Below are positions 42,691 through 51,051 of a stretch of 58,345 nt of DNA, piece after piece (positions within the stretch are counted from its first letter, which is position 1; each line of letters starts with the position of its first letter). The notes beneath the pieces are model-generated. The model was not told the DNA's origin. It did no database searches and worked only from the letters and a program-made list of their open reading frames with translations. This DNA is from an uncultured Clostridium sp. (GTDB taxonomy: Bacteria; Bacillota; Clostridia; Oscillospirales; Butyricicoccaceae). A program made the position numbers and the translations under genes. The DNA lies in contig CANEGK010000010.1 in assembly GCA_947427035.1 (NCBI GenBank), positions 1-58,345 on the forward strand, given 5' to 3'.

Positions 42691-44070
42691 TTGGAACAGA
42701 CACAACAGCCTGGCTTTATCCGGCGTATGCTCAAGCTGGCGCTGCCCATTGCACTGCAAAACATGCTGACCTCGTGCGCGGCGCTGGTCGACACGGCTAT
42801 GGTTGTCGGGCTGGGCAATGCCGCGACGGCCGCCGTCGGCGTCGCCGGGCGGTGGACCTTTTTCCTGAATATCTTTCTGTTCGGCTTCTGCTCGGGCAGT
42901 TCGGCGCTCATTTCGCAGTATTGGGGGGCGCGCGACAAAAAGAGCATTCACCGCACCTTTGGTCTGGCGCTGACGTGCGCGCTGGCGGCCGCGCTGGTGT
43001 ACAACCTGGCAGCCGTGCTCTTCACAACGCCGATGATCCGCATTTTTACGCCGGAAAAAGAGGTGATTGACGCGGCGGCGCTTTACCTGCGCACCGCCTG
43101 CTTTAACGCCGTTTTCCTTTCGTTCAACATGCTGGCCGGCGCCGCGCTGCGCGCGACCGAAGATGTCGTCAGCCCGCTTTTGTGCTCGGGCGTCTCGGTG
43201 GTGGCCAACACCTGCCTCAACTATGTTTTTATTTACGGCAAGCTGGGCCTGCCCGCTATGGGCGTGCAGGGCGCAGCATTGGCCACCGTCCTTTCAACGG
43301 CTATGGGGTCGGTGTTGCTTTTTGCACGTGCAGCGCATAAAAAGGGCATTATCATCGCGCCGCTGCGTGAGCTTCTGGATTTTGACAAAGCCTTTGCGCG
43401 CAAGTACTTCGCCGTCGCCACGCCGGTCATCGGCAACGAGGCGCTGTGGGCGGTGGGGACCAATATTTACGTCATGGTGCTGGCGCGCCAGGGCGCGGAA
43501 AATTACGCCGGCTACACCATGTATAATTCGGTCGAGCAGCTGGTCTTTGTCTTTTTTGTCGGCATGTGCCACGCCTGCGCCATCATGGTCGGGAAGGCGG
43601 TGGGCGAAGGCAAGCTGGAGGACGCTTATCAGACGGCGCGCAAGTTTATGGCGGCGACCCCCTTTGTCGCTGCGGCGGCCGGCTTGCTGCTCATTCTGGT
43701 GCGCAACCCCATTCTGGGCCTGCTGCCTGTCGAAACGGAGGGGGCGCGCCAGGTGGCGGCCGATCTGCTGTTTATTTACGCCTGCTGGATGCCGGTGCGG
43801 CAAATTCCCTATATCGCCATCGTCGGCTCATTCCGCGCAGGCGGCGATACACGGACAGGATTTTATTATGACCTCATCACCGTATTCCTGTGCGGGATTC
43901 CCGTCGTGGCGGTGCTGGGGCTGGTCGTTCATGTGCCCTTCCAGCTTTTGGTGCTGGCCATGTTCGTGACCGAAGATACCGTTAAAATCATTTTATGCCT
44001 GCGGCATTTTAAAAGCAGGCAGTGGATCCGCCGGCTGACCCTGCCCGGCGACAACGCCTGTGAAAATTAA
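42691..44070 (+). CDS. MATE-family multidrug/solute antiporter
   Basis: 459 residues with about 12 membrane helices in two similar halves, as expected for MATE proteins. ALPIALQNMLTSCAALVDTA and FLFGFCSGSSALISQYWGAR are first-half motifs; the second half has ATPVIGNEALWAVGTN and GMCHACAIMVGKAVGEGK. These proteins export cationic drugs or metabolites using Na+ or H+. The substrate is unknown. The TTG start follows GAGGAGGGG. hisS follows 11 bases later, likely on the same transcript, which is unusual company for a transporter. Confidence 0.9.
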   Translation: MEQTQQPGFIRRMLKLALPIALQNMLTSCAALVDTAMVVGLGNAATAAVGVAGRWTFFLNIFLFGFCSGSSALISQYWGARDKKSIHRTFGLALTCALAAALVYNLAAVLFTTPMIRIFTPEKEVIDAAALYLRTACFNAVFLSFNMLAGAALRATEDVVSPLLCSGVSVVANTCLNYVFIYGKLGLPAMGVQGAALATVLSTAMGSVLLFARAAHKKGIIIAPLRELLDFDKAFARKYFAVATPVIGNEALWAVGTNIYVMVLARQGAENYAGYTMYNSVEQLVFVFFVGMCHACAIMVGKAVGEGKLEDAYQTARKFMAATPFVAAAAGLLLILVRNPILGLLPVETEGARQVAADLLFIYACWMPVRQIPYIAIVGSFRAGGDTRTGFYYDLITVFLCGIPVVAVLGLVVHVPFQLLVLAMFVTEDTVKIILCLRHFKSRQWIRRLTLPGDNACEN

Positions 44071-44081
44071 GGAGGAAAACA

Positions 44082-45338
44082 ATGGCTGCCAATGTCAATC
44101 CGGTGCGCGGCACCCGGGACTTTTTATACCAAGAGGTATTACTGCGCGATTATGTACAAAAGATTATCTTAGACACCTATCGTGAATGCGGTTTTACCCG
44201 CATCGCCACGCCGGCGATTGAAAATATCGAGCTTTTGGACAAAAGCGACGGCGGGGAAAACCTGAGCCTGATCTTTAAGATTCTCAAGCGCGGCCAGAAG
44301 CTGGATTTGACCCGCGAGAACCTGAAGGAAAGCGATCTGGTCGACATGGGGCTGCGTTATGACCTGACGCTGCCGCTGTCGCGCTATTTTGCCAACAACC
44401 GCGCCAAGCTGCGCGAGCCCTTTAAGGTCATTCAAATCGACAAGGTTTACCGCGCCGAGCGCCCGCAGAAGGGCCGTATGCGCGAGTTTTACCAGTGCGA
44501 CATCGACATTCTGGGCGACAGCTCGTGCGACGCCGAGACCGAGCTGATTTATGTCGCGGGCAAGGCGCTGCGCCGGTTGGGATTCGAAGGCTTTACCGTG
44601 CGCATCAACGACCGCCGCATTCTGACCGGCATGATTACGGCGGCCGGCTTCCCGGCCGAAAGCGTGCCGTCGGTGTGCATCACCTTTGACAAGCTGGACA
44701 AAGTCGGGCTGGAAGGCGTGCGGCAGGAGCTTTTGGAAAAGGGCTTTGAGCCGGAGACGGTCGAACGCTTTTGCGAAACGGCCGGCGGCAGCGGCGACAT
44801 GTTGGAGCGCGCGGCCGAACTGTGCGAGGATAAAAGCGTCGTCGACAACCTGAAAACCGTCATCGAGCGCGGCCGCGCGCTGGCCGACGGCGCCTATAAT
44901 ATCGTCTATGACAAAAGCCTGGTGCGCGGTATGGGCTATTACACCGGCATGGTATTTGAAATTGTATCGGACAAGTTCCCCGGGTCCATCACCGGCGGCG
45001 GCCGGTATGACACCATGGTGGGCAAGCTGTGCGGGGATGATGTCCCGGCCGTCGGCATTTCCATCGGCTTTGAACGCATCCTGGAGATATTGACCGAGGC
45101 GGGCTATACGCCCCCCAAAACGCGGCTGCGCATCGCGCTTTTGTACGACCGCGGGCAGGATGATTTTCTGGACGTTATGAAATGCGCCGAAACGCTGCGA
45201 GCCGGGGGTGGCGAGGTCGCCATCATCGCTAAGGGCAAAAAAATGGGCAAGCAGTTGGATGCGCTGCGCGACGAGGGCTTTGACAGCCGCATGATCTTCG
45301 GGCGCGACGAGGCCCCCGCCCCTTTTATTGAGCGCTGA
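44082..45338 (+). CDS. hisS: Histidyl-tRNA synthetase
   Basis: 418 residues, class II synthetase. PVRGTRDFLYQEVLLRDY starts it; GLRYDLTLPLSRYFANN is motif 1-2 context; AERPQKGRMREFYQCDIDIL is motif 2; VRGMGYYTGMVFEI is the histidine-binding loop; GGGRYDTMVGKL precedes motif 3. The C-terminal anticodon-binding domain (LRIALLYDRGQDDFLDVMKC) is present, separating it from HisZ, although the GMGYYTG loop differs slightly from the usual GLDYYT. It charges tRNA-His. The start follows AAGGAGG. Confidence 0.93.
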   Translation: MAANVNPVRGTRDFLYQEVLLRDYVQKIILDTYRECGFTRIATPAIENIELLDKSDGGENLSLIFKILKRGQKLDLTRENLKESDLVDMGLRYDLTLPLSRYFANNRAKLREPFKVIQIDKVYRAERPQKGRMREFYQCDIDILGDSSCDAETELIYVAGKALRRLGFEGFTVRINDRRILTGMITAAGFPAESVPSVCITFDKLDKVGLEGVRQELLEKGFEPETVERFCETAGGSGDMLERAAELCEDKSVVDNLKTVIERGRALADGAYNIVYDKSLVRGMGYYTGMVFEIVSDKFPGSITGGGRYDTMVGKLCGDDVPAVGISIGFERILEILTEAGYTPPKTRLRIALLYDRGQDDFLDVMKCAETLRAGGGEVAIIAKGKKMGKQLDALRDEGFDSRMIFGRDEAPAPFIER

Positions 45339-45342
45339 ACAG

Positions 45343-45382
45343 AAAACGCGCTGCAAAACCGTTGATTTTGCAGCGCGCTTTT
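45343..45382. terminator. Bidirectional terminator between hisS and trxA
   Basis: CGCGCTGCAAAA (45347-45358) pairs with TTTTGCAGCGCG (45366-45377) with flanking A and T runs on both sides. Confidence 0.85.
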
Positions 45383-45397
45383 ACATGTGTGCAGGGG

Positions 45398-45706
45398 CTA
45401 CTGAAGAAGCTCGCGGAGCTCGTCCTCCGGGCGCACGCCGACCAGACGCTGGGCGGCCTGGCCGTTTTTAAAAAGAACCAGGGTGGGAATGCTCATAACG
45501 CCGTACTTGCGGGCGATTTCCATGTTTTCATCAACGTCTATTTTGACGATTTTCCGGTTTTCGGGCAGGGTCTCGGCGATGGAGTCCAGAACGGGCGCCA
45601 GCATTTTGCAGGGGCCGCACCAGGTGGCAAAAAAGTCGACCAGCACGGTCTCGGCGCTGGAAACGGCCTCGTCAAAATTGTCCTGCGTGATGTGTTCAAC
45701 AGCCAT
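45398..45706 (-). CDS. trxA: Thioredoxin
   Basis: About 102 residues with the redox centre WCGPC in VDFFATWCGPCKMLAPVL and the cis-proline in VMSIPTLVLFKNG. It is a general cytoplasmic disulfide reductant. The start ATG at 45706 gives nine bases from AAAGG; an ATG three codons earlier is too close to it but cannot be excluded. It is monocistronic and divergent from mrnC. Confidence 0.95.
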   Translation of the reverse strand: MAVEHITQDNFDEAVSSAETVLVDFFATWCGPCKMLAPVLDSIAETLPENRKIVKIDVDENMEIARKYGVMSIPTLVLFKNGQAAQRLVGVRPEDELRELLQ

Positions 45707-45906
45707 GTTGTTCATCCTTTCTTTGTACCGCTATCGAAGAAGGGTACTAATCTTGTGCATTTATACTGGAAGTATGCGCCGGAACAGGAAAAATATTCTC
45801 GGCTCTATGCATATTATAATCTGTCTGCCACAGGAAAGCTATTAATTTTCTGCAAATTATGCTAGAATAGGAGCATTGTCGGCCGTTTTCAAAGGAGGGC
45901 CTTTTT

Positions 45907-46323
45907 ATGCTGCTGCAAACCGAAAGCATTGATAAAACCCGTCTGAGCGAGCTTTCGACCCTGACGCTGGCGCATATCGGAGACGGGGTTTTTGAACTTC
46001 TCGCACGTACGCACGCCGTGGCCGAGGGCGGCTGCCGCGTTGAGCAGGTACACCGGCGCACGGTGGAAATCGTCGACGCCAGGGCGCAGTCCCGTGCGGC
46101 CCAGGCGCTGCTGCCCTGTCTGACGCCGGACGAGCTGGCGGTCTATAAGCGCGGACGCAACGCCAAGCCCAAGACGGCCCCGGCGCACGCCACGCTGGCC
46201 GAATACGCCCGAGCGACGGGACTGGAGGCCCTGTTTGGAATGCTGTATCTGACCGGGCAGTCGGAGCGGATTCTGGAGCTGTGGCGGTTGCTGATGCAGA
46301 GGGAAGAAGAGAGGCGTTTATGA
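45907..46323 (+). CDS. mrnC: Mini-ribonuclease III
   Basis: 138 residues. LSTLTLAHIGDGVFELLART holds the RNase III signature with the acidic GD pair, and KTAPAHATLAEYARATGLEA the second, LYLTGQSERI the third. It lacks a double-stranded-RNA-binding domain, as Mini-III does. It matures 23S rRNA ends in Firmicutes. The start follows AAAGGAGGG. It overlaps the phosphoesterase gene by four bases. Confidence 0.9.
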   Translation: MLLQTESIDKTRLSELSTLTLAHIGDGVFELLARTHAVAEGGCRVEQVHRRTVEIVDARAQSRAAQALLPCLTPDELAVYKRGRNAKPKTAPAHATLAEYARATGLEALFGMLYLTGQSERILELWRLLMQREEERRL

Positions 46324-47123
46324 AAATCCTGCGCAGGCTTCTGCTGATTTTGCTGGCTGCCGCCCTGCTGGCCGGGGGCGTATATGTTTATGCCCGTTAT
46401 ATTGAGCCGCGCCGGCTGAGCGTTGAAACGCTCACGCTGCCGGACGCCGGCCTGCCCGCGCCGGTACGCGTCGCCGTGTTCAGCGACGTACACCTGGGCA
46501 ACGGCGTCACAACGGAGGATTTGCGGGAGTTGGTGCGGAAAATCAACGAGCTGCAGCCCGATGCCGTCGTTTTTTTGGGCGACCTGTTTGACAACTACGA
46601 GGAATATGAAGGCGATGCTGACGCTGATGCTGCGGCGCTGGCCGGCATTTCGGCACAGGTTAAGCTGGCGGTGTGGGGCAACCACGACATGGGCGGCGGC
46701 GCGTACCGCGTTTATCCCGAGGTGCTGCAAAAAGGCGGCTTTACTTTGTTGGAAAACGAGAGCTTTTTAGCGGAAGATTTGGGGATTTGTTTTATCGGCG
46801 CGGCAGACACTATCTTTGGCCAGCCGGATGTGTCCGGCCTGGCGTCGGAGACGATGTATAATCTTCTGCTGGTGCATGAACCGGATTACGGGCTGGAGGT
46901 TGAGGGAATTCCGCTGCAATTGTCCGGTCATTCGCACGGCGGGCAGATTTATCTGCCGCTTTTGGGCGCGCCGCATGCGCCGTTGGGTGCGCGGACCTGG
47001 CTGCGCGGCCTGTATGAAAAGAAGGACGGCGGGCAGGTCTATGTCAACCGGGGCATCGGTATGTCGCTGGCGCCGTATCGCTTCGGTTCGGTTCCCGAGC
47101 TGACCGTCGTCGATATCACATGA
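46320..47123 (+). CDS. Membrane-anchored metallophosphoesterase
   Basis: About 267 residues. An N-terminal membrane segment (ILRRLLLILLAAALLAGGVY) anchors the catalytic domain outside. Metal motifs are in order: VFSDVHLG, FLGDLFDN, WGNHDMGG and SGHSHGGQ. It resembles YkuE-type phosphoesterases acting on lipids or nucleotides such as UDP-sugars. The substrate is unknown. Start ATG overlaps the mrnC stop (ATGA). The small 47150 gene follows in the same run. Confidence 0.88.
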   Translation: MKILRRLLLILLAAALLAGGVYVYARYIEPRRLSVETLTLPDAGLPAPVRVAVFSDVHLGNGVTTEDLRELVRKINELQPDAVVFLGDLFDNYEEYEGDADADAAALAGISAQVKLAVWGNHDMGGGAYRVYPEVLQKGGFTLLENESFLAEDLGICFIGAADTIFGQPDVSGLASETMYNLLLVHEPDYGLEVEGIPLQLSGHSHGGQIYLPLLGAPHAPLGARTWLRGLYEKKDGGQVYVNRGIGMSLAPYRFGSVPELTVVDIT

Positions 47124-47149
47124 CTTTTACACACAGAAGGGAAAATGCA

Positions 47150-47401
47150 ATGCTGGAGTTCAAATACGATGTGCAGCTGCTCATTGAAGGCGAAGGCCTG
47201 GAAGAAGAAACGATCGGCGGCTATTTTATCGATCATTTTGAGGGCGACTGTCTGCTGGCGGTCGGTGATGAAACGCTGATAAAAATACACTTTCACACCA
47301 ACGAACCGTGGAAAGTGCTGGAATACTGCGCGTCCCTGGGTGAGATTTTCGATATTGTCATCGAGGATATGGACAGGCAGGCGCGGGGGATGAAGGGCTG
47401 A
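47150..47401 (+). CDS. Stand-alone FakA/DAK C-terminal-like domain protein
   Basis: 83 residues. FKYDVQLLIEGEGLEEETIG then EGDCLLAVGDETLIKIHFHT and WKVLEYCASLGEIFDI match the C-terminal domain of FakA-type fatty-acid kinases and DegV-linked DAK proteins (which read GDSLxVVGDDxLVKxHxHT...). There the domain follows the DhaL kinase part; here it is on its own, with a separate ribosome binding site (AGAAGGGAAAATGCA). It ends in DMDRQARGMKG. It may bind the kinase or a lipid carrier in trans, which is inferred. It sits in one run with a phosphoesterase and a pseudouridine synthase. Confidence 0.65.
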   Translation: MLEFKYDVQLLIEGEGLEEETIGGYFIDHFEGDCLLAVGDETLIKIHFHTNEPWKVLEYCASLGEIFDIVIEDMDRQARGMKG

Positions 47402-47457
47402 GAAGAGCGCAAAAGGCAAAAGAAGGCGGTCAAGGATTGAGAGGAAGGGGGAAGGGC

Positions 47458-48177
47458 TTGGAACGGCTGGATAAGCTGGTGGCGCAGGCGCGCCTGCTGA
47501 CCCGGAAGGAGGCGCGCGCGCTCATCCGCGCCGGACAGGTCACCGTCGACGGCGAGGTCTGCCGCCGGCCCGACGCACATGTCGATCCCGCGGTGCAGCG
47601 GGTGACGGCGGGCGGCGAACCGGTGGGCGGCAAACGACCGGTGCTGCTCATGATGAACAAGCCGGCCGGCGTTTTGACGGCGGCGCGGGACGGGCGAGAG
47701 ACAACCTTTCAGGATCTGCTGCCGGAAAAATACGCGCGGCTGGGACTCTCGGCCGCCGGACGGCTGGATAAGGACGCCGAGGGGCTGCTGCTTTTAACCG
47801 ACGACGGCGAGCTGGTCCACCGCATCATTTCGCCGCGGTGGAAAACGGAGAAGCTTTACTATGCCGAGCTCGATCGTCCGGCTGGTAAGGAGGATATCGC
47901 AGCCTTTGCCGGGGGGCTGGATCTGGGCGATTTTGTCGCGCTGCCCGCCCGCCTGTGTATTCTGCCGGGCGACGGAAGGGCGTGTACGGCCGCGGTGACC
48001 GAAGGTAAATTCCACCAGGTTAAGCGAATGTTTCTTGCCTGCGGGAAAAAAGTCGAGAAGCTGAAAAGATTGAAAATAGGAACTTTAGAGCTGGATAAAA
48101 CGCTGAAAAGCGGCGAAATACGCGAGTTGTCGGAACAGGAGCGCGATGCTTTGTACGAGATGACGGGGCTGCTTTGA
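47458..48177 (+). CDS. RsuA-family 16S rRNA pseudouridine synthase
   Basis: About 239 residues. The N-terminal S4 domain (LDKLVAQARLLTRKEARALI, RAGQVTVDGEVC) is followed by the catalytic region: LMMNKPAGVLTA, AAGRLDKDAEGLLLLTDDGE with the catalytic aspartate, and FHQVKRMFLACGKKV. This matches RsuA/RluB-type enzymes. The TTG at 47458 follows GGGGGAAGGG and is preferred; a TTG 21 bases upstream has only a close, weak ribosome binding site. Confidence 0.9.
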   Translation: MERLDKLVAQARLLTRKEARALIRAGQVTVDGEVCRRPDAHVDPAVQRVTAGGEPVGGKRPVLLMMNKPAGVLTAARDGRETTFQDLLPEKYARLGLSAAGRLDKDAEGLLLLTDDGELVHRIISPRWKTEKLYYAELDRPAGKEDIAAFAGGLDLGDFVALPARLCILPGDGRACTAAVTEGKFHQVKRMFLACGKKVEKLKRLKIGTLELDKTLKSGEIRELSEQERDALYEMTGLL

Positions 48178-48208
48178 TAAAGTTCACTTTTTTCTTTGCA
48201 AATTCTTG

Positions 48209-48237
48209 TTGAAAAAAGATAAAAAATACATTAAACT
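48209..48237 (+). promoter_or_regulatory. Promoter of the PucR/CdaR-type regulator
   Basis: TTGAAA (48209-48214) and TAAACT (48232-48237), 17 bases apart, in A+T-rich DNA. Confidence 0.7.
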
Positions 48238-48289
48238 AGATATAGTGCGTTCTGGTCTTTTATTTAAAATAGACAAAGGGTGATCGTAA

Positions 48290-49375
48290 GTGGCAGCAAG
48301 ACTGTTTCAAAGCATCCTTCTCGAAATTAAGAGTAAGGTTTCCTTTATGCTGGGCGTCGTCGACGCGGCGGGCAATATCGTTTCCTGCACCGAGCCGCGC
48401 TTTATCGGCGAGAACATCGACGCCGCCAGCGAGTTTTTTGCAGCCGGCGTAGAGGAAGGCGAGTTCGGGGGCTACTGCTTTAACCTGCTGAGCGGGTACG
48501 AGAGCGGATCGGAATACGCTGTTTTCGCCGGGCAAAAGGGCGAAAACGCCGCCATGATCTGTGCGGTTACGGCCATCGCCATCGGCAACAGCCAGTCGCT
48601 TTATGACGAAAAGCACGATAAGGTCAACTTCATCAAAAAAATCCTGCTCGACAACATTCTGCCGGGCGACATTTATATCAAGTCGCGTGAAATGAACTTC
48701 AACAGCGATATGCGCCGGGTCGTCTTCCTCGTCCGTATGACCGACCGGCAGGACGCCGCCGTGGTCGAGGTTCTCCAGCGCCTGTTCCCCGACCGGCAGA
48801 AGGATTTTGCCATCACCATCAACGAGCGCGAGGTCGTGCTCGTCAAGGAGATGAAAAACCCCGACTCCAAGGAAATCGCCCGCATTGCCAAGCTCATCGA
48901 CACGACGCTGACCGAGGAGTTGCAGCTTGAACACGTCATCGGCATCGGCGCGGTGGCCAATCAGCTGAAAGACGTGGCGCGTTCCTTTAAAGAGGCGCAG
49001 ATTTCCGTCGACATCGGCCGCGTGTTTGACGAGGATTTGACGGTGATGAATTTTGAAAACCTCGGCATCGGCCGCCTGATTTACCAGCTGCCGACGACGC
49101 TGTGCGAGATGTTTTTGTCCGAGGTGTTCAAAAAAGGCTCCATTGAATCGCTGGATGAGGAGACGCTGTTTACCATCCAGAAGTTTTTTGAAAACAACTT
49201 AAACGTCTCTGAGACTTCGCGCAAGCTGTTTGTACACCGCAATACGCTGGTGTACCGGCTGGAAAAAATCAAAAAGATTACAGGGCTCGATTTGCGCGAG
49301 TTTGACAACGCCATTGTTTTAAAGGTGGCCCTGATGGTCAAAAAGTACCTCAAATCGCGCGAGAGCTTTTCGTAA
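48290..49375 (+). CDS. PucR/CdaR-family transcriptional regulator
   Basis: 361 residues. The C-terminal helix-turn-helix typical of CdaR/PucR is clear: ETLFTIQKFFENNLNVSETS, KLFVHRNTLVYRLEKIKKI, TGLDLREFDNAIVLKVAL. The middle has a GGDEF-like linker domain (LEHVIGIGAVANQLKDVARS, FKEAQISVDIGRV). The N-terminal ~110 residues contain a GAF-like or sugar-diacid-like sensor part (FMLGVVDAAGNIVSCTEPRF). Such regulators respond to small acids or purines, the ligand here being unknown. It is not next to any sugar-acid operon. The GTG start is preceded by GGTGATC. Confidence 0.85.
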   Translation: MAARLFQSILLEIKSKVSFMLGVVDAAGNIVSCTEPRFIGENIDAASEFFAAGVEEGEFGGYCFNLLSGYESGSEYAVFAGQKGENAAMICAVTAIAIGNSQSLYDEKHDKVNFIKKILLDNILPGDIYIKSREMNFNSDMRRVVFLVRMTDRQDAAVVEVLQRLFPDRQKDFAITINEREVVLVKEMKNPDSKEIARIAKLIDTTLTEELQLEHVIGIGAVANQLKDVARSFKEAQISVDIGRVFDEDLTVMNFENLGIGRLIYQLPTTLCEMFLSEVFKKGSIESLDEETLFTIQKFFENNLNVSETSRKLFVHRNTLVYRLEKIKKITGLDLREFDNAIVLKVALMVKKYLKSRESFS

Positions 49376-49399
49376 ACGGCGGGGCCAGCCCCGCGCAGG

Positions 49400-49428
49400 G
49401 AGCCGCCCGACTGCAGCGCGGCTCTTTT
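49400..49428 (+). terminator. Terminator after the regulator gene
   Basis: GAGCCGC (49400-49406) with GCGGCTC (49418-49424), then TTTT. Confidence 0.7.
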
Positions 49429-49473
49429 GCACGTTCCGGTTTTTACTGTTGCTAGTGGAGGCTTATTCCTGAC

Positions 49474-50169
49474 ATGGTAAAACTGCTCGATACATACAAA
49501 ACGTATGACAACGGAACCAAGGCGCTCAAGGGCGTCAACCTGACCATTGAGGACGGCGAGTTTGTCTTTATCGTCGGGCCGTCAGGGTCGGGAAAATCAA
49601 CCATTATCAAAATGCTGGCGGCCGAGGTCCGGCCGACGTCGGGGAAAGTATCGGTCAACGGCTTCAACATTGCAGCCATCCGGCAGCGCGAAATTCCCTA
49701 TCTGCGCCGTACCATCGGGGTGGTTTTTCAGGATTTCCGGCTGATCGACAACAAGTCGGTGTATGAAAACGTCGCCTTTGTCATGCGGGCGGTCGGCACG
49801 CCGCTGCGCGTCATCAAAAAGCGAGTGCCGTATGTGCTTGACCTGGTCGGGCTTCTGCACAAATCGCGCAGGCTGCCCAGCGAGCTTTCGGGCGGCGAGC
49901 AGCAGCGTGTCGCCATTGCGCGCGCGCTGGTCAACAACCCCAACATGATCATCGCCGACGAGCCGACGGGCAACCTTGACCCTGCCCGTTCGCTCGAACT
50001 GATGATGCTGCTGGAAAAAATCAACATGCTTGGCACCACCGTCGTCGTCGTGACACACGAAAGGGAGCTGGTCGACCAGTTTGAAAAACGGGTCGTCACC
50101 ATTGACGGCGGAATTGTGATCAGCGACAAGATGGGCGGGTATTACAGCAATGGGCAAATACAGCATTAA
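49474..50169 (+). CDS. ftsE: Cell-division ATP-binding protein FtsE
   Basis: 231 residues. ABC ATPase with [12 protein letters not shown] (Walker A), [15 protein letters not shown] (signature) and [11 protein letters not shown] (Walker B). [20 protein letters not shown] is the FtsE-type Q-loop region. It powers FtsX to activate a cell-wall hydrolase at division. The start follows GGAGGCTTATTC. Its 3' end overlaps ftsX by 20 bases, so they are coupled. Confidence 0.96.
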   Translation: MVKLLDTYKTYDNGTKALKGVNLTIEDGEFVFIVGPSGSGKSTIIKMLAAEVRPTSGKVSVNGFNIAAIRQREIPYLRRTIGVVFQDFRLIDNKSVYENVAFVMRAVGTPLRVIKKRVPYVLDLVGLLHKSRRLPSELSGGEQQRVAIARALVNNPNMIIADEPTGNLDPARSLELMMLLEKINMLGTTVVVVTHERELVDQFEKRVVTIDGGIVISDKMGGYYSNGQIQH

Positions 50170-51037
50170 ATATTTCGTGCGCGAAGGGCTGCACGGCATC
50201 GCGGCGCACGGATTCATGAGCTTTGCCGCCGTCACCGTCATCGCGGCCTGCCTGTTGATAACGGGCACCTTTGGCCTGCTCGCGTACAATATCGATATTT
50301 TAATAGACGGGCTCGAATCGCAGAACGAAATCGTTGTGTACATTGATGAGACATACACGCGCGAACAGGCGCTTGAGCTGAAGGAGCAGATCCTCAGCGT
50401 GGAAAATGTGCAGGAGGTCGTTTTTGTCAGCAAGGAAGAGCTGTTTGACAATTATCTTGAAACTTTGGGCGAGGACGCCGCCGTTATGGAGGATCTGCGC
50501 GACGACAACCCGCTGCGCGACGGGTATCGCGTCATTATGAAGGATGTAGCGCTGCACGGGCAGACGGTGGCCGCGCTGGAAAAGGTGACGGGCATTGCCT
50601 CGACCAACAGCCAGAAGGAGATTTCCGACCGGCTCATCCAAATCCGCCGCGTCGTCAACGCCGTGTCCCTTACGCTCATCGCCCTTTTGGGGGCTGTGTC
50701 GGTCTTTATCATTTCCAATACGGTTCGGCTGGCCATGTTTGCGCGGCGCGAAGAAATCTCCATTATGAAAATGGTCGGCGCGACCAACGGTTTTATCCGC
50801 ACGCCCTTTATTATAGAAGGGATTACACTGGGGATGATGGCGTCCCTGGTCGCGTTTTTTGCCCAGTGGGGCGTTTACAAGTATATTGTGGTAGAGCTGA
50901 TGCAGGGAACCGCCATTTTCAATATGGTGGAGTTTGACACCTTCGCCCTTTCGCTGTTGCTCGTTCTGGCGGCGGCGGGACTGGTGCTCGGCGTGGGCGG
51001 CAGCGTCATCCCCATCCGCAAGTTCCTTAAGGTTTGA
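50150..51037 (+). CDS. ftsX: Cell-division protein FtsX
   Basis: 295 residues. Four membrane helices: one near 25-45, a large extracellular loop after it (residues ~50-165), and three near the C-terminus (LTLIALLGAVSVFIISNTVR, ITLGMMASLVAFF, LLLVLAAAGLVLGVGGSVIP). EEISIMKMVGATNGFIRTPF is a typical FtsX motif. It passes the FtsE signal to an external hydrolase, and the next gene encodes a good candidate for that partner. Confidence 0.95.
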   Translation: MGKYSIKYFVREGLHGIAAHGFMSFAAVTVIAACLLITGTFGLLAYNIDILIDGLESQNEIVVYIDETYTREQALELKEQILSVENVQEVVFVSKEELFDNYLETLGEDAAVMEDLRDDNPLRDGYRVIMKDVALHGQTVAALEKVTGIASTNSQKEISDRLIQIRRVVNAVSLTLIALLGAVSVFIISNTVRLAMFARREEISIMKMVGATNGFIRTPFIIEGITLGMMASLVAFFAQWGVYKYIVVELMQGTAIFNMVEFDTFALSLLLVLAAAGLVLGVGGSVIPIRKFLKV

Positions 51038-51051
51038 CGCAAGGAGAGAGT

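Noticed and set aside
44082-45338. hisS as the ATP phosphoribosyltransferase regulatory subunit HisZ
   Set aside because: Motif 2, the histidine-binding loop and a C-terminal anticodon-binding domain are present, and no his biosynthesis gene is nearby.
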